Shown: positions 1 through 10,650 of the stretch, one piece after another
Position numbering within the stretch: position 1 is the first letter of the stretch
Layout of the letters: each line of letters begins with the position of its first letter
Assembly (NCBI GenBank): GCA_933228895.1
Contig: OW121846.1
Coordinates: 75,714,064 to 75,778,063 of the forward strand
Direction of reading: 5' to 3'
Length of the DNA: 64,000 nt
Source: Platycnemis pennipes
Lineage: Eukaryota; Arthropoda; Insecta; Odonata; Platycnemididae
The notes under the pieces: generated by a model
Told to the model about the DNA's origin: nothing
The model's input: only the letters and a program-made list of their open reading frames with translations
The model's database searches: none
Program-made: the position numbers and the translations under genes

Positions 1-395
1 TGAATCTATGGGCACGAAAATCTATCTCTCTAATCTTATTTATCTGATTGAATATAGCATAATACGCATGTATTTTTAATATAACTAAGATTTTCAGAAA
101 ACCTATCCGATTTAATTTTATGTAATAGATTCAATCTGTATTTTAACCAACGCCCTGATAATGATTCCCACCCTAATTCTTGTATTAATTCTGATAAACT
201 GCTTAACCTATCGTTACACCTTTTAACAGACCGAGCTGCTCTACGCCGTAGACTGCTTAGCTCTCTGATCAAACCTATTTCATTCGGATCCCATGCGCTG
301 GCTACATATTAAAGGTGGGGCCCTAACGAGAGAAAAGTAGCATCGTTCATTTTGTCTTCTCCTCACATTTTCCGTGTACCATTTTAATAAATCTT
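1..395 (-). mobile_element. CR1-like non-LTR retrotransposon fragment (RT C-terminal region)
   Basis: Minus-strand translation of 272 to 36 gives the conserved C-terminal part of CR1/L2-type polyproteins: a basic patch (RRRAARSVKR), then DRLSSLSELIQELGWESL and a following YRLNLLHK. The same region is found in the copies at 48302-48631 and 19477-19788. Just upstream on the minus strand (273-340) the RPHLEYA-type motif is present but damaged. The element runs off the left edge, so its 3' UTR and tail are outside the window, and it is 5'-truncated near 395. It is a dead fragment. Confidence 0.8.
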
Positions 396-788
396 GATGA
401 TCACTGCCTCAATTTTCACCAGGCCTGCATTGAACACTCAGCTTGAGGATGAACTACATATGAATTTTATTTTCCCATTTTGAAGGTTAATGATGGATTG
501 AATTCAGTCATTTGTGAGGGTGAGGGAGCTTTATGAGAGATAAAAATGAAATTCTTACATAATGGTGGTAGAGTTAGTTTAGATCAACCAACGACTTGGC
601 CTAATCCCACCTTAATCCAAGGGTAGATATTCTCTCCCCCAGGCCGTTCTCAATTCACTTATCATTCCATCAAATTCTGGTATTCATAAATAATTCCCGT
701 AACGCTGAAGGTAGAGACTAAGGCTTCACCTAAATTGGAATATGGAAACCTCTAGTTTTTCTTCCTGTATAATTCCACTATCGATGAT
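396..788. repeat. Spacer with a low-identity interspersed repeat (repeat X)
   Basis: No gene is seen. The stretch from about 470 to 780 resembles two pieces near 7.2-7.7 kb. A block starting GAAGGTTAATGATGG and ending CCCACCTTAATCCA matches 7537-7683. A block containing GGCTTCACCTAAATTGGAAT matches 7270-7300. The order of the blocks differs between the two places. The similarity was judged by eye and is probably 55-65 percent, so this is an old repeat of unknown class. Confidence 0.4.
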
Positions 789-1699
789 ACATCTACATAA
801 TACCCTGCAAGCCACCATAAAGGTGTATGGCAGGGGGTTAATTCTCACCAAACATGCACCACATATCATGCATAAAAATGTTTAGTATTAATAAACTAGT
901 CTAAACTTCACTGTTTAAAAAGATAAAAATAGCAAACTAATAATGCAAAAACTTGCTGTTAGTTGGGTTACCTTCAAGTCCTTATACCAACATGCAGCTA
1001 CCTATGCTATGGATTGATTCACTCGTATTGGATATATTTACCGCTATTCATATCCCTAATTGTACGAGGAAAAAAGGACATTTTGAATCTGTCAGTTCCG
1101 CAATGAATTCCTATAATTTTGTGATTATGGTCCAGTCTACCAAAGTAAGTTTTGATTCACAAAATATTTTTAACGCCATCAATGAAAATAATATTTTGGA
1201 ATTTATTTAGGAGATTAAGTCTAAATTTCAACCTGCGATCTGACAATGATTACCATTTTAATTCATTTAATAGACTAGTTACGCTAATATAGTTATCGTA
1301 CCGTCCCTTTACAAATGTTGCCGATCTTCACTGCACACGTTCCAGTTCGTTATTTAGACAGATTTCATAGGGATCCCATACACTGGCAGCATATTCCAAA
1401 TGAGGTCTAACAAGGGAAAAGTAGCTGATTTCTCGTACATAATCGTCACATTTACCCAATACTCTTTTGATGAATCCCAGTCAACAAATAGCTTGACGCA
1501 TTATTTCACGTATGTGTTTATCCCAGGAAAGATCATGTGCCAGTCTTATTCCAAGATATTTAATGGATTCCATGTTTGTTAATTCATTGTTACTTATTTT
1601 GTTCCTGCTACGAGGAGAACAATTCTTTTTCCAAAAATTCATTACTACACATTAAAAAAAATTAATTCTAACTGCTATGTATGACACCAGTTTTTAATT

Positions 1700-2899
1700 G
1701 CTTCTAGGTCATCATTTAAATATTCTTTATAACTTGGACATAGAATTTCCCTGTACACTACCATGTCATCGGCAAATAGACGAAGCTTACTTTTGACCAC
1801 CTAATTGATATAATTTATATACAGAATGAACAGGAGTGCTACACTATCTTGTAGGATCACACTAGGTCGCACTTCCTTGTGGGATACCTAAATTGATTTA
1901 AATTGCCGGGGAAGTAACACCGTCTAAAACCACCATTTGTACCCGAACATGTAGGAAATCATTTATCCATGATATATTATTACTGTCTAACCCATAAGAT
2001 TTTAATTTCAAAATTAGTTTGCTATGAGACACCTTGTTAAAAGCTTTCTTGAAATCGAGAGATATTACATCCACTGGAATATTATTTTCGCCAGAAACTA
2101 AAATATCGTGCGAAAAGAGAGCAAATTGAGTTTCACATGATCTACTCTTCCGGAAACCATGCTGAACATTGGATAATAAATTCTGGCTATCTAGGTGTCC
2201 CATGACTGAACTGACAATCATATGTTCCAGGACTTTGCATGAAATGGATGTGAGGGATATAGGTCGGTAGTTAGATGGCTGCTCCCTTTCACCACTTTTA
2301 AAAATGAGTGTTACATCGGCTGCTTTCCAATCCATCGGTACGACGTGTTTGGTCAGGGATTTATTAAATACTATTTCAAGGTAGGGGGAGATTTCGGAAG
2401 CTAACTCTCTATATACGCGGGAGGGAATTTGATCAGGGCCAGGAGATTTGTTGGGGCTTATATCTTTATGTAACTTTTCAATACCATTACAGGAAATTTC
2501 AATTCGTTGCATCAGCCACTGAGAGAGGTCAGGTAATACGACAGTTGAATCTCCGGAAGGTGGGTTGAAAACAGTTTTGAAGAAGGAATTCAGCAAGCTA
2601 ACTTTGTCAAGAGTGTTTGTGATCATTTCACCCTTATTATTTTTAAGTGAATGGACGGCAGACTTATGGCCTTGCACCTCCCTTACTTACGACCAGAAGA
2701 CTTTTGGATTTTCTTTCAATTGTTCCCCAAGTGTTTTTCTTTTGAATTCTGCAAATGCATAACAAAGAGCTGTCTGTGCAGTGGATTTTGAAATTTTATT
2801 GTTTTCAATCATTACATTACGCTCATAAATGAGCATGTATTTACTAATTCTTTTCATTTTTGCATGACATATTCGCTGCTGTCTCAGGGATTTTCTCAC
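1700..2899 (-). pseudogene. Broken reverse transcriptase of the CR1-like copy at 0.8-3.4 kb
   Basis: Two open pieces (2899-2687 and 2677-1898) are separated by a nonsense codon at 2689-2687, where the related copy has Tyr after FWS. The second piece shows RT landmarks in order: SPGPDQIPSRVYRELA, NYRPISLTSISCKVLEH, QHGFRKSRSCETQFA, then LDFKKAFNKVSH carrying the first catalytic Asp. Downstream, GIPQGS near 1870 and LLFILYIN near 1825 are out of frame with each other. The catalytic FADD box is still readable at 1776-1765 as FADDMVVYR. All catalytic aspartates survive, but the frame is broken at least three times, so no working enzyme can be made. Confidence 0.88.
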
Positions 2900-3129
2900 T
2901 TCAGCATTGTACTACCTAGGGTCAGTGCTTTCTTTCTTAAATTTACTAGGGATATATCTATTTATCCCAGAGCGCACGGTATTAATGAACGACTTCCATG
3001 TACCCTCCGTACATAAGTTGATGGAAGACCTTTTAAAATCCGTTACGGAATCTCTTAAATAAATTTTATAGCTAGCAAAGTCAGCTCTTTTAAAAATATA
3101 AATCTTTCTTTTTTGTTAAAATTTTTACC

Positions 3130-3445
3130 TAAAGAGAGAATTTTACAGTCAGAACTCTGTGGTCACTGATTCCATCAACGGTGTCAATCTTATCACTTTC
3201 TATGGGATGTTGGTTGCCAGTAAATCAAGAATGTTATCCCCTCTATTACGTGCTGCAGCTAATTGTGTCAGGGAGTTGTTGGAGAATACATCTAATAGAG
3301 TCTCACAGATATCCTTGTCCCTTCCTCCAGCCTTGAAGCAGTATTGACCTTCAGTCTATTGATGGTGCATTGAAATCTCCACCTATTATTATGTTACGAT
3401 CGCTGTTTCAGGACGTGATAGAATTTATCTGCTTAAATCTCTAAT
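3130..3445 (-). pseudogene. Endonuclease-domain remnant of the CR1-like copy
   Basis: The minus strand at 3383-3354 reads GGDFNAPSID, the conserved APE-type endonuclease motif of non-LTR retrotransposons. The following region aligns by eye with the better-preserved endonuclease at 50553-50996: the leucine-rich ILDLLATN equivalent, then the stretch before the linker. Only the C-terminal half of the domain is present and it is interrupted. In a living element this domain nicks target DNA for target-primed reverse transcription. Confidence 0.7.
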
Positions 3446-3514
3446 GAAGTAATAGATTACCTCATTGCGCATGCGTATTGCATTTTTGGTTATATATATC
3501 AAGCATGATATTTT

Positions 3515-3667
3515 CATGCCTACATGTCAATATTACATATTTGGTGATCTTCAGTGAATATCACCAAATATGCATTCTTCAGATCACCTAATATGCATTC
3601 AAAGATTCTTCACCCCATGCCACACACCCTCACGGTAGCTTGAAAGGTATCGCGTGTTTGTAGATGT
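3515..3667 (+). mobile_element. CR1-like 3' UTR fragment
   Basis: The plus strand carries the family 3' end: a TTGGTGATCTTC-type segment near 3540, CACCCCATGCCACACACCCTCACGG at 3611-3635 in shortened form, then GGTATCGCG and a TGTAGATG end. It is more divergent than most copies. A short inner duplication of ATCACC...TATGCATTC occurs at 3565-3600. It is tail-to-head against the larger minus-strand copy to its left. Confidence 0.65.
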
Positions 3668-4277
3668 TTCATGATATTCGATATGTCTTAAGTAGAAAAC
3701 ATCACGGTTGCTTAAAATTAGATATTGCGAACTCCAAGTAGCATTTGGTTTTTGTAATGCAAAGAAGAACGTTAATGTGGCTTTGTTATGCTTTAAAAAT
3801 TAGCTTTAAATATTTCCCGCAAGTAAACTAATATTCGACCTGCAGCTATGTGGATTTGTGGAGTACGCTGCATGCACGATTTCTTATTTTATCGTGAACA
3901 AATATGAATTGCCGACGGAATACCCTGAGTTAAAATTAAAGAATACTCTTTTGACCCAATATTCGAGTTTATCGAGCCCGATGTACCCCAAACTCACCAA
4001 TTTTAAAATTAACCTTAGTGGGTTGTCATTAATCCCGAGAACTGGCCTCCTATCTTTAGGGTGCAACAATTTAAGAACAGATTCAGATGATGACTCTGTA
4101 GTTGATAGAGAGATAGCAATGTTCAGTAGGCTGTGGATCTTTCTTAAGTGGACTCAATATAGTTTCAAGCTTACACAAGTACTGATGGAGCTACATTTCG
4201 TCACATATTTCAGATGTATGAGCCCAACAAAGTAAAGAACACAGCGAAAAAATAAATTAAGCCTCAGGCATATTTTC
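3668..4277. other. Gene-free stretch with an unassigned ORF
   Basis: An ORF of 125 codons lies at 3858-4235 on the plus strand. Its product has no motif I recognise, and an overlapping minus-strand frame is open for about the same length, so openness here is not evidence of coding. No repeat family seen elsewhere in the window is evident. Confidence 0.3.
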
Positions 4278-4640
4278 ATGGGTACCGGGTTGGTTTGGTA
4301 GCGGGAGTGCTGGTCTCCCACCCCATCTACATGCATCTACATACATACATACACACACAGTATACTACAAGACACCCAAAGGATGTGTGGCATGCAGTGA
4401 ATTCACACCAAGCATGCAATACATTTCATGCTTATAAAAAAGATTGGTACCTATAACCTAGTTGAAACCTAACAATTAAAAAATCCGTGGGGAGTGGGCT
4501 CAAATCCCAGCAGGGATGAACTACCATGCTGAGAGCATTTACAGCGCAGATTTTGACCGGGTAAGATGTGATCGAGATGTTTTCATATGTATCTCCTCTC
4601 ACACCCGCATTGCCTCCCCAGGCATTCTTGAGGAATTATT
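4278..4640 (+). mobile_element. SINE-2 copy split by a CR1-like 3' end
   Basis: The left part (4278-4324) reads GGGTTGGTTTGGTAGCGGGA then GTGCTGGTCTCCCACCCC. This matches the tRNA-like head of the SINE at 26556. The right part, from about 4487, resumes with GGGCTCAAATCCCAGCAGGG, the expected B-box segment. Between them sits a CR1-like 3' fragment, so that insertion is younger than the SINE. The body downstream of about 4560 is poorly conserved. Confidence 0.55.
4325..4486 (-). mobile_element. CR1-like 3' UTR fragment nested in a SINE
   Basis: On the minus strand this is the family 3' UTR: it ends with GTGTGTATGTATGTATGTAG and further ATG-rich repeats at 4362-4325. The GGATGTGTGGCATGCAGTGA block at 4380-4400 is the degenerate CAGGGGGTGAA box. 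The (GATGTA)n tail has drifted into a longer CATA/CACA microsatellite. It interrupts the tRNA-like head of a SINE. Confidence 0.7.
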
Positions 4641-6554
4641 AATCATTATTATCAAGTATTTATCCGATATCGAAGTTTGTCATTCAGTCGCAATTCTGCT
4701 GTGGGATCGTGTCGCACGGCTCCTCAGGTGTTGATGCCGGAAGCGGCGAGGGAGATAAGGTCAAGTGTCGGTGAAAGGCCTTTTGTTGCCTTCCGCAAGT
4801 TGTAGCGATAGCGAACGAGAGAGGAGTGGGGCTAAAGATTCTTCAAGTGAGTCTTTCCGTTTCACGCCATCCAAACGATGATCAAGGCCAAAATAAAATT
4901 CAACGCTCGTAGCACCCAGAATGAAAGATCTCGATTAAGGCTCGCGTTAACATATACTCGCTGAATCAATGATACGGTGTACGAGACAAGAGGTCTCTTG
5001 CTGGCTCCTCATCATTTCCCCAATTGCTTGCGGTTTATATACATGTTAACATTTTCTTTCTCATACGCTAATCCAAGTTTTATTTGTCTCACTCATTTTC
5101 TTTGTCCCTCCTAAAATACAACCCATGGTTGCACCAATGAAATACAGGCACTAGAAAATCAGCTGGAAACAATATTTGATGATCGATAATCGTCTATTAC
5201 AGGGGCGCCTCTTCAGAAGGAACTGTCCAAGGATAGTAAAATTTATTCAATTAAATAATAGCAATAAATATTCCGTGGAGGTGTGCTATGGGGTCTCCAC
5301 TACGGAAGACAGTTTGTGGTGGATAAATATTAAAATTATTCAGGGCTGGTCTTGTCGATAAGGATTTGAAAAGGGTTCTCGGTAAATGCGATTATAAAGT
5401 GAAAACAATGTGTTCTCTCAAGCCTTAATCAGATTGTGCAGCTAGTTACTGGTTCACTTGATGCCATTGTCCATTTCCACTATATGAACACTTTATAATT
5501 GGGATAAGATCTAATTTACTGGGCCATTTATGTGAATGGATATCTGTGCAGAACGGAATTCATCCGCTGACGTTCTGCTTTTCTCCTCGTTTCTGCTTCT
5601 CTACTGGTTACTCCATAGGAAATAACTACGCCGGCAAGTTAAGGGCACTGAAATTCGTTACTCAGGCATAAAAACGACAGAGTGGCTGACATAGGAGTTG
5701 CAATACAACGAAAATTTATTTATCGCGTTCGGATGAGTGCAGTTCGTGGTTTCCTTTAGTTTCCTCCTACCGTTTTAGTATTGCACGAGTGTGGCTGCGC
5801 ACTAAGTAATCGCTGAAATATACGGCTATTATTTTCGTAACGTGTGCAACAAGATTTAAGTAATTGCATACAAACTTCACAAGATGTTCCCAGAAATTGT
5901 ATTATATTTTTATGAAAACACAATCTATAATAGAGTTAGCAAGTTAACCCAGAAAACTAATTTAAAGTATCAAGTTTTTAATTTGTCATGAAGCAATGAT
6001 TTAAATAGTGAAGAAATTTTTCTACCAAGAGAAATTATTTGACAGATGAGGTTTTTACTAAGGCATTCCATTTTTCATCAAGCTAACGAGTATGTCAATG
6101 ATATGGCTACTTCACTCAACCATCTGTAGCGTGGATATTATCTGCAATCAATGACTAATGCTTGAAGTTAATGATTCTGACGGACGGTCACGAATTTTAT
6201 CAGGACCGAGAGATATCAAAAGATAAGTGAATCACCTACGCCGTCCCATCGAGTGGTGCTCTCTTTTCAATGAGAGATATGTGTGCATCTTTTCGATAAC
6301 CAAGCCATTGTTCCACGGGGATGAACTCGTGCAGCCTCTTTGGTTCACCGAGTTTTTAAAGCTCATTTAAGACCCCTTCCCAAGTTCAAGGTAAGAAGCG
6401 CTGGAGATATTTTAACGAATAACGTTATTGCATATTTTTGTGGGAATCCTACACGAGGTGCTGAAAATCTAATGGCCTCAGGGAGTGGTATTTAAGCTTC
6501 CGAGTCTACTTTTTCGCGTTTATTCATGAATCGTCCTAGTCAATCTTCAGGCCG
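4641..6554. other. Gene-free AT-rich sequence
   Basis: No convincing exon, TE coding motif or shared repeat was found. Small ORFs such as 4516-4734 and 5176-5361 show no domain signature. The composition is ordinary for the window. Confidence 0.5.
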
Positions 6555-6620
6555 ACCGTGGTAGCCAGGTTGGCAGCGCGCTGCCCTGGTAACCCAAAGG
6601 TCGCTGATTCGCATCATGCC
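6555..6620 (+). repeat. tRNA-like SINE head
   Basis: CGTGGTAGCCAGGTTGGCAG resembles an RNA polymerase III A box. GGTCGCTGATTCGCATC, about 40 bases later, resembles a weak B box. There is no proper acceptor or T-arm pairing, so it is not a functional tRNA gene. It is best read as the decayed head of a tRNA-derived SINE. Confidence 0.45.
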
Positions 6621-7239
6621 TATTACATGAACGTTATACATGTCTCGGTATCAACATTTTAAGTTATATGGTTGGATAAAACCTTGGTTGTTAGATAACC
6701 TTAAACCAATGGCTACGAATACCATTCCTTGGATCATTCTTTAATGTTCTACCCGGCGTCATCCTTTTGATAAATCTATGGTAATAAAATATCGAATAGT
6801 AAACGAAAGATATGAAGTATTTTGTGTAGTAAATTCTGGGATACTAGTGAATAATATTATAGGTTCAGAGCGAAGTGGCTATATTTTCATTATTTCCAAA
6901 CATGTTGCGTTATGTAATACCTCCTAGTTGATCAAAGAGAATTATATCAAGACCGACGTATCTCACGCAACAGGAAAGCACTGAGTAATGCCACCGACTA
7001 AAGTTTAGTAGCCAAATTCTAAAGAGAATAGAACAGAGTTGGTGAGGGATTTTTTCCAACTTCTCTCACTCTCCCAGTGAGAATTGTTTAAATGAGTGGA
7101 GGCAAAGCTCTAACCACTTAGAACAACCGCATGTAAAGTTATTTAATCCACGGAAGAGGTTAAATACTCCTTTCTCCGTTGCAATTTTGCAATTTTCTGA
7201 TTGTTCCACAAAATGTCAATACTCAGAAAATTACACTCG
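6621..7239. other. Gene-free AT-rich sequence
   Basis: Nothing recognisable was seen on either strand. Confidence 0.5.
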
Positions 7240-7700
7240 TAAGGTTTTAGGTAGAAGAGTTCATAGAGGCTTCACCCAAAATGGAATACGACAAACTCCA
7301 GTCCTTCCGCACCTATCCTTCCGCTATCATACGACTACGTGAACACATATTCCTATTTAAGATTCAACTGCATCCTCGAGGCTGTTGGAACATCAGTCAG
7401 TAATGTAGATATACTGTGAATAATACTGATCATCACAGCGCTTCTAACAACTTGCTAGATTGATTATTAAAATCTAGCAGTAAGATAGGGGATGAAATAC
7501 GAATATAGCGAATAAATTTGTATCTATACATTCTGAAGGCTGATGATGGTTTATTTAAATAACTCACTTGTGTTAAGAGGATGTCTTATTAGAGGTAAGA
7601 ATGAGAATTTCGTATACAATATTGTAGAGTCAGTTTTTGAATATGTCGAAGATTAGGCCGTTCCTTACCCTAATCCACGATCTTAAGTTCTTAGTCATGA
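7240..7700. repeat. Second occurrence of repeat X
   Basis: 7262-7340 contains AGGCTTCACCCAAAATGGAAT, and 7537-7683 contains GAAGGCTGATGATGG through CCTTACCCTAATCCA. Both resemble parts of 470-780 but in the opposite order. A shorter echo, GACTTCACCCAAATGTGGAA, is at 54301-54320. The class is unknown and no coding or terminal inverted repeats were seen. Confidence 0.4.
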
Positions 7701-8118
7701 TGCACTCAATACTTGATACATAGTTACTTGATTCTTTATTTTCTTAGTCATGAGTTGAAACTTTTCATTTAACTCTTATAACACTCTTGGTATAAAATTA
7801 TTGCTATAGTATTTTATCATTTTCATTTATTGATTAAAAATACCGATTTCTTCAAAAGAACACAAAATTTCAGTGGGGACAATTGTATTCTCTATGCCAC
7901 GACACTAGCTCACGAGGAATCCTAAGACACCACAAATATGTAGCCACGTATGTATACCGAATACTGAGATGGGAGTCGAAGTAACAGTCATACCGAGGTT
8001 GTGATTTCTCTTCGGTGTTAAGAGAGAGAAATTGTGCTCTTTCCTCAGAGTTGTGATAACTACTTCCTTCCAACAGCAGTTCCTGACGGATGTGGAACAA
8101 GCAATAATGGCTTGTTGT
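7701..8118. other. Gene-free sequence
   Basis: No gene or shared repeat was recognised. Overlapping short frames on both strands at 7870-8118 lack any motif. Confidence 0.5.
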
Positions 8119-8595
8119 TCATCTACATCCACGCGAGACCCTACAAGCCACCTTGAGGGTGTGTGGCAGGGGGTGAAGATCACCAAAACGTGCACTATTG
8201 GCATGCAACTAGGTTACGGCATGGAAATCTGCTAATAATATGGGTCACATGCAGCTGCATAGTAAGTATCTACATACTAATAAAGAGTTTGTATATGCAT
8301 GCATCTACGCTAAAGACTACAAAATTTCGCCTACTTATCCCTTTGCTATGCTACCTATTGTGTTCTCTAATAGTACGGGGGAAAATGACATTTGAAATCT
8401 ATCGATAGGACAATCTATCTCTCTAATCTTATGTATCTGATCGAATATAGAAAAATACGCTGGTGTTTGTTTTATATTTCTAACATCTTCAGTAAAGCTA
8501 TCCGTTTTAAATTTATGTAATAAATTTAATGTGTATTTTAACCTACGATCTCATAATGATTTCCAACCTAATTCGCAGCTTATTAGCAACCTAAT
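8119..8595 (-). mobile_element. CR1-like 5'-truncated copy (3' UTR plus last ~60 codons)
   Basis: In minus-strand order the fragment starts within the conserved C-terminal stretch at about 8595. It continues through the CRTD-equivalent block around 8400 and the 3' UTR, and ends with GGTGGCTTGTAGGGTCTCGC and a GATGTAGATGA tail at 8130-8119. The box CACCCCCTGCCACACACCCT is intact at 8177-8158. The reading frame is broken. Confidence 0.85.
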
Positions 8596-8859
8596 TGTTG
8601 CGTTGTTTCTAATTTTCCATTTCCTTTCACTTCTTCAAGACATCTTACTCTAGTTGCCATCTCCCCAATCCTGGTTGAGGAAGTAGAAAACCACAGAAAG
8701 TCCAGAAGATTGTGAGCGTTGAAGGTCTCGTCCTATCCTAGGGACGTGTTGCGGGAGTCTAAAATCGAAGGTGGGGGCCGTAGCAGTTGAACAAGGGAAA
8801 TATAATTCAGAGCGTTCATTCTTTGACAAATAATAATCATTGAAAGTGTGGCGCCACTA

Positions 8860-9298
8860 CAGTTAACTCCCGATTATTCATACGCGCGTTATCCAGACTG
8901 CGGACTATCCGTGAATCGCCAATATATTTAGTGTATCGGCAGTGGTCTCAAAGCTAAGAAAAATTTTGTCATTTTCCTCCAATCGCGTCTTTCAATACGG
9001 CCTTACCAACTGGTCCGATGTCTAACGGCAGGCTTCGTGCCGCCACCCGAGACTTGCGAACATTTAATTACGGCCGGGACAGCTCTACTGAATTCTTTTT
9101 TGTCATAAAAATGCTATTATGTACAGCCAGTACCTTTTCATTGACGGGTTGTGTTATTTTCTTAAGGAATTATTTTTATTTCGGCGACGCACCATTGGGG
9201 AAATGAATCTGGGAAGAACCAGACGGCGGATTATGCGTGTTTCTCGATTATCCGTTCACACTTAAACAGGCATTAGCACGGAAAATTGGAGTTTACCG
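8860..9298 (+). mobile_element. pogo-like MITE, copy 1 (439 bp)
   Basis: The termini are CAGTTAACTCCCGATTAT on the left and the complement of CGGTAAACTCCAATTTTC on the right, flanked by TA on both sides (8858-8859 and 9299-9300). Inside are the landmark TAACGGCAGGCTTCGTGCCG and several ATTATCCG-type motifs near both ends. The TA target site, CAG terminus and repeated TTATCCG are typical of the pogo/Tigger branch of Tc1-mariner. No transposase is encoded, so it would need one in trans. Confidence 0.8.
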
Positions 9299-10029
9299 TA
9301 TTAGAGTTGAACTCGCCAAAAACCTTGACAATGCAATTGGAGATGTTACAATATTACTACCGACTTTCACAAATGAAATGCTGAACTCTTGATGATTTTA
9401 TCCCTTGCAATTTCGCATCTATACTCTTCCGTTAAATCCAATGTTGCAATGGTATTCCTCCTACCAATCTTTCCCTCAGTTCCTTCCATCAAGTGCCCCT
9501 CAAACTTGCGCGATACTTCACAATCCACGAGTTCCCCACTTGACACTTCCCCTCCTCCAACCCTCCTCCTTATCTAACGGCCTCCTTGTCGCCGTTGCTA
9601 TTGCCACCCTTCTATCGACTATTCATCTTCAAGGGCCACTTGCATTTCTTCCAGCATTCCCTCCTCCTCGATCCTATCCCGTCGACGCACTTGACGATGT
9701 TTCATCAAACGCGTCGAAGGAACGATGATCAGAACGATTGTGTTCCATACCGGTGAGCCCGTGCTTACCACAACCTGGTTATAAAGAAAATTGCAGCATA
9801 AAATAGTAACTGCTTTTGGACTATCGTGTTAAGTATTGAGATAAAATAAAGTTTACAACTAACGGCAAATAGATGAAAGCCAGATAACGTGGTTAATGTA
9901 CTTGACAGATTTCTCATCCCTCACGGGTTGAGCATTGTATCCTTTTCCGACTGGTCCGTCTATATACTTAGTTGAAGTTCTTCTAACACCGGCGATGAGC
10001 GCAGAGAAGGCCTTAGATGACACTCATTA
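9299..10029. other. Gene-free stretch with a pyrimidine-rich block
   Basis: 9450-9690 is rich in C and T and opens several frames at once, for example 9405-9728. That is expected from composition and no domain is visible. Nothing else was recognised. Confidence 0.5.
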
Positions 10030-10110
10030 GGTTAGCGAGGGCCTCGAACCGCCCTGCTCAATGAATTCAAAGCATCGGATTGGTGCAACTACCACGCTAC
10101 CACTTTCTAG
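10030..10110 (-). repeat. tRNA-like SINE head
   Basis: On the minus strand GTGGTAGCGTGGTAGTTGCA (A-box-like, ending near 10104) is followed about 40 bases later by GGGCGGTTCGAGGCC (B-box-like, 10055-10041). Arm pairing is too poor for a real tRNA. No clear SINE body is seen downstream. Confidence 0.5.
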
Positions 10111-10384
10111 AAAACCTCGACCTTATTCGATCCTTTCCCGTTGACTGTAGAACACCTCACATCTGCGACTTGCAAAGGGGGCCTGACATCCAAAATATCT
10201 CGAACTGTCTTCTTTCTAAGTCTCTCAATTCCACTCGCCATAAGTTATATTTTAATCATACATTACATAATACCTTAATGTTCCACTGCTAACTTTCCAC
10301 CACTCCCATTCAATTCTAACAATAAATGAAGAAAAATGGAGAAGTAAAAGAAAGTTGTGACACCCATTATCGACCTTCCATCTC

Positions 10385-10650
10385 AAGCGGCCAGGTTTGG
10401 AATCCCCGCAGTGGAGATATTTATTAGCGGAATAACGGTACCTACTTTAGTAGGTGGAAAGCACTTCAAGTCCAGTATTCAGTCCATCGGATGGGACGTT
10501 AAGCCGTAAATCCCTTGGCTTCTTTCGTGTAAAGTAGGGCACTGCCGTCGGTGGGTATCACTCCACCCATACACTATTCCCTAAAGTTTTCTAACCTCAC
10601 CAAACAGCCCAAATGTCCTTAATGGTGTACATGACCTTAGCTGTCAGTCA
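10385..10650 (+). mobile_element. SINE-2 copy, diverged
   Basis: The diagnostic core CCATCGGATGGGACGTTAAG at 10483-10502 matches the copy at 26556-26893, including the following GTAAAGTAGGGCACTGCCGT-like block. The 3' part (CCTTAGCTGTCAGTCACCT, near 10634) corresponds to the terminal CCTCAGTTGTCGGTCGCCT. The tRNA-like head is degraded, with only GGTTTGGAATCCCC left as a possible B box. Confidence 0.7.

Larger units (their letters stand above)
789..3445 (-). mobile_element. CR1-like retrotransposon, 5'-truncated, ~2.66 kb
   Basis: This is one of the two longest copies of the dominant family. In minus-strand order it has the end of the endonuclease domain (GGDFNAPSID at 3383-3354), linker, reverse transcriptase, the thumb and C-terminal region with the motif LVRPHLEYAASVWDP (about 1420-1370), the 3' UTR and a tail of GATGTAGATG type ending near 789. 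The 5' half of the endonuclease is missing, which fits the target-primed 5' truncation normal for LINEs. Several stops and frameshifts make it inactive. A plus-strand 3' fragment of the same family lies immediately beyond its 5' end at 3515. Confidence 0.88.

Noticed and set aside
4516..4734. ORF after the split SINE as a small protein
   Set aside because: It begins inside SINE-derived sequence and has no domain or coding-like composition.
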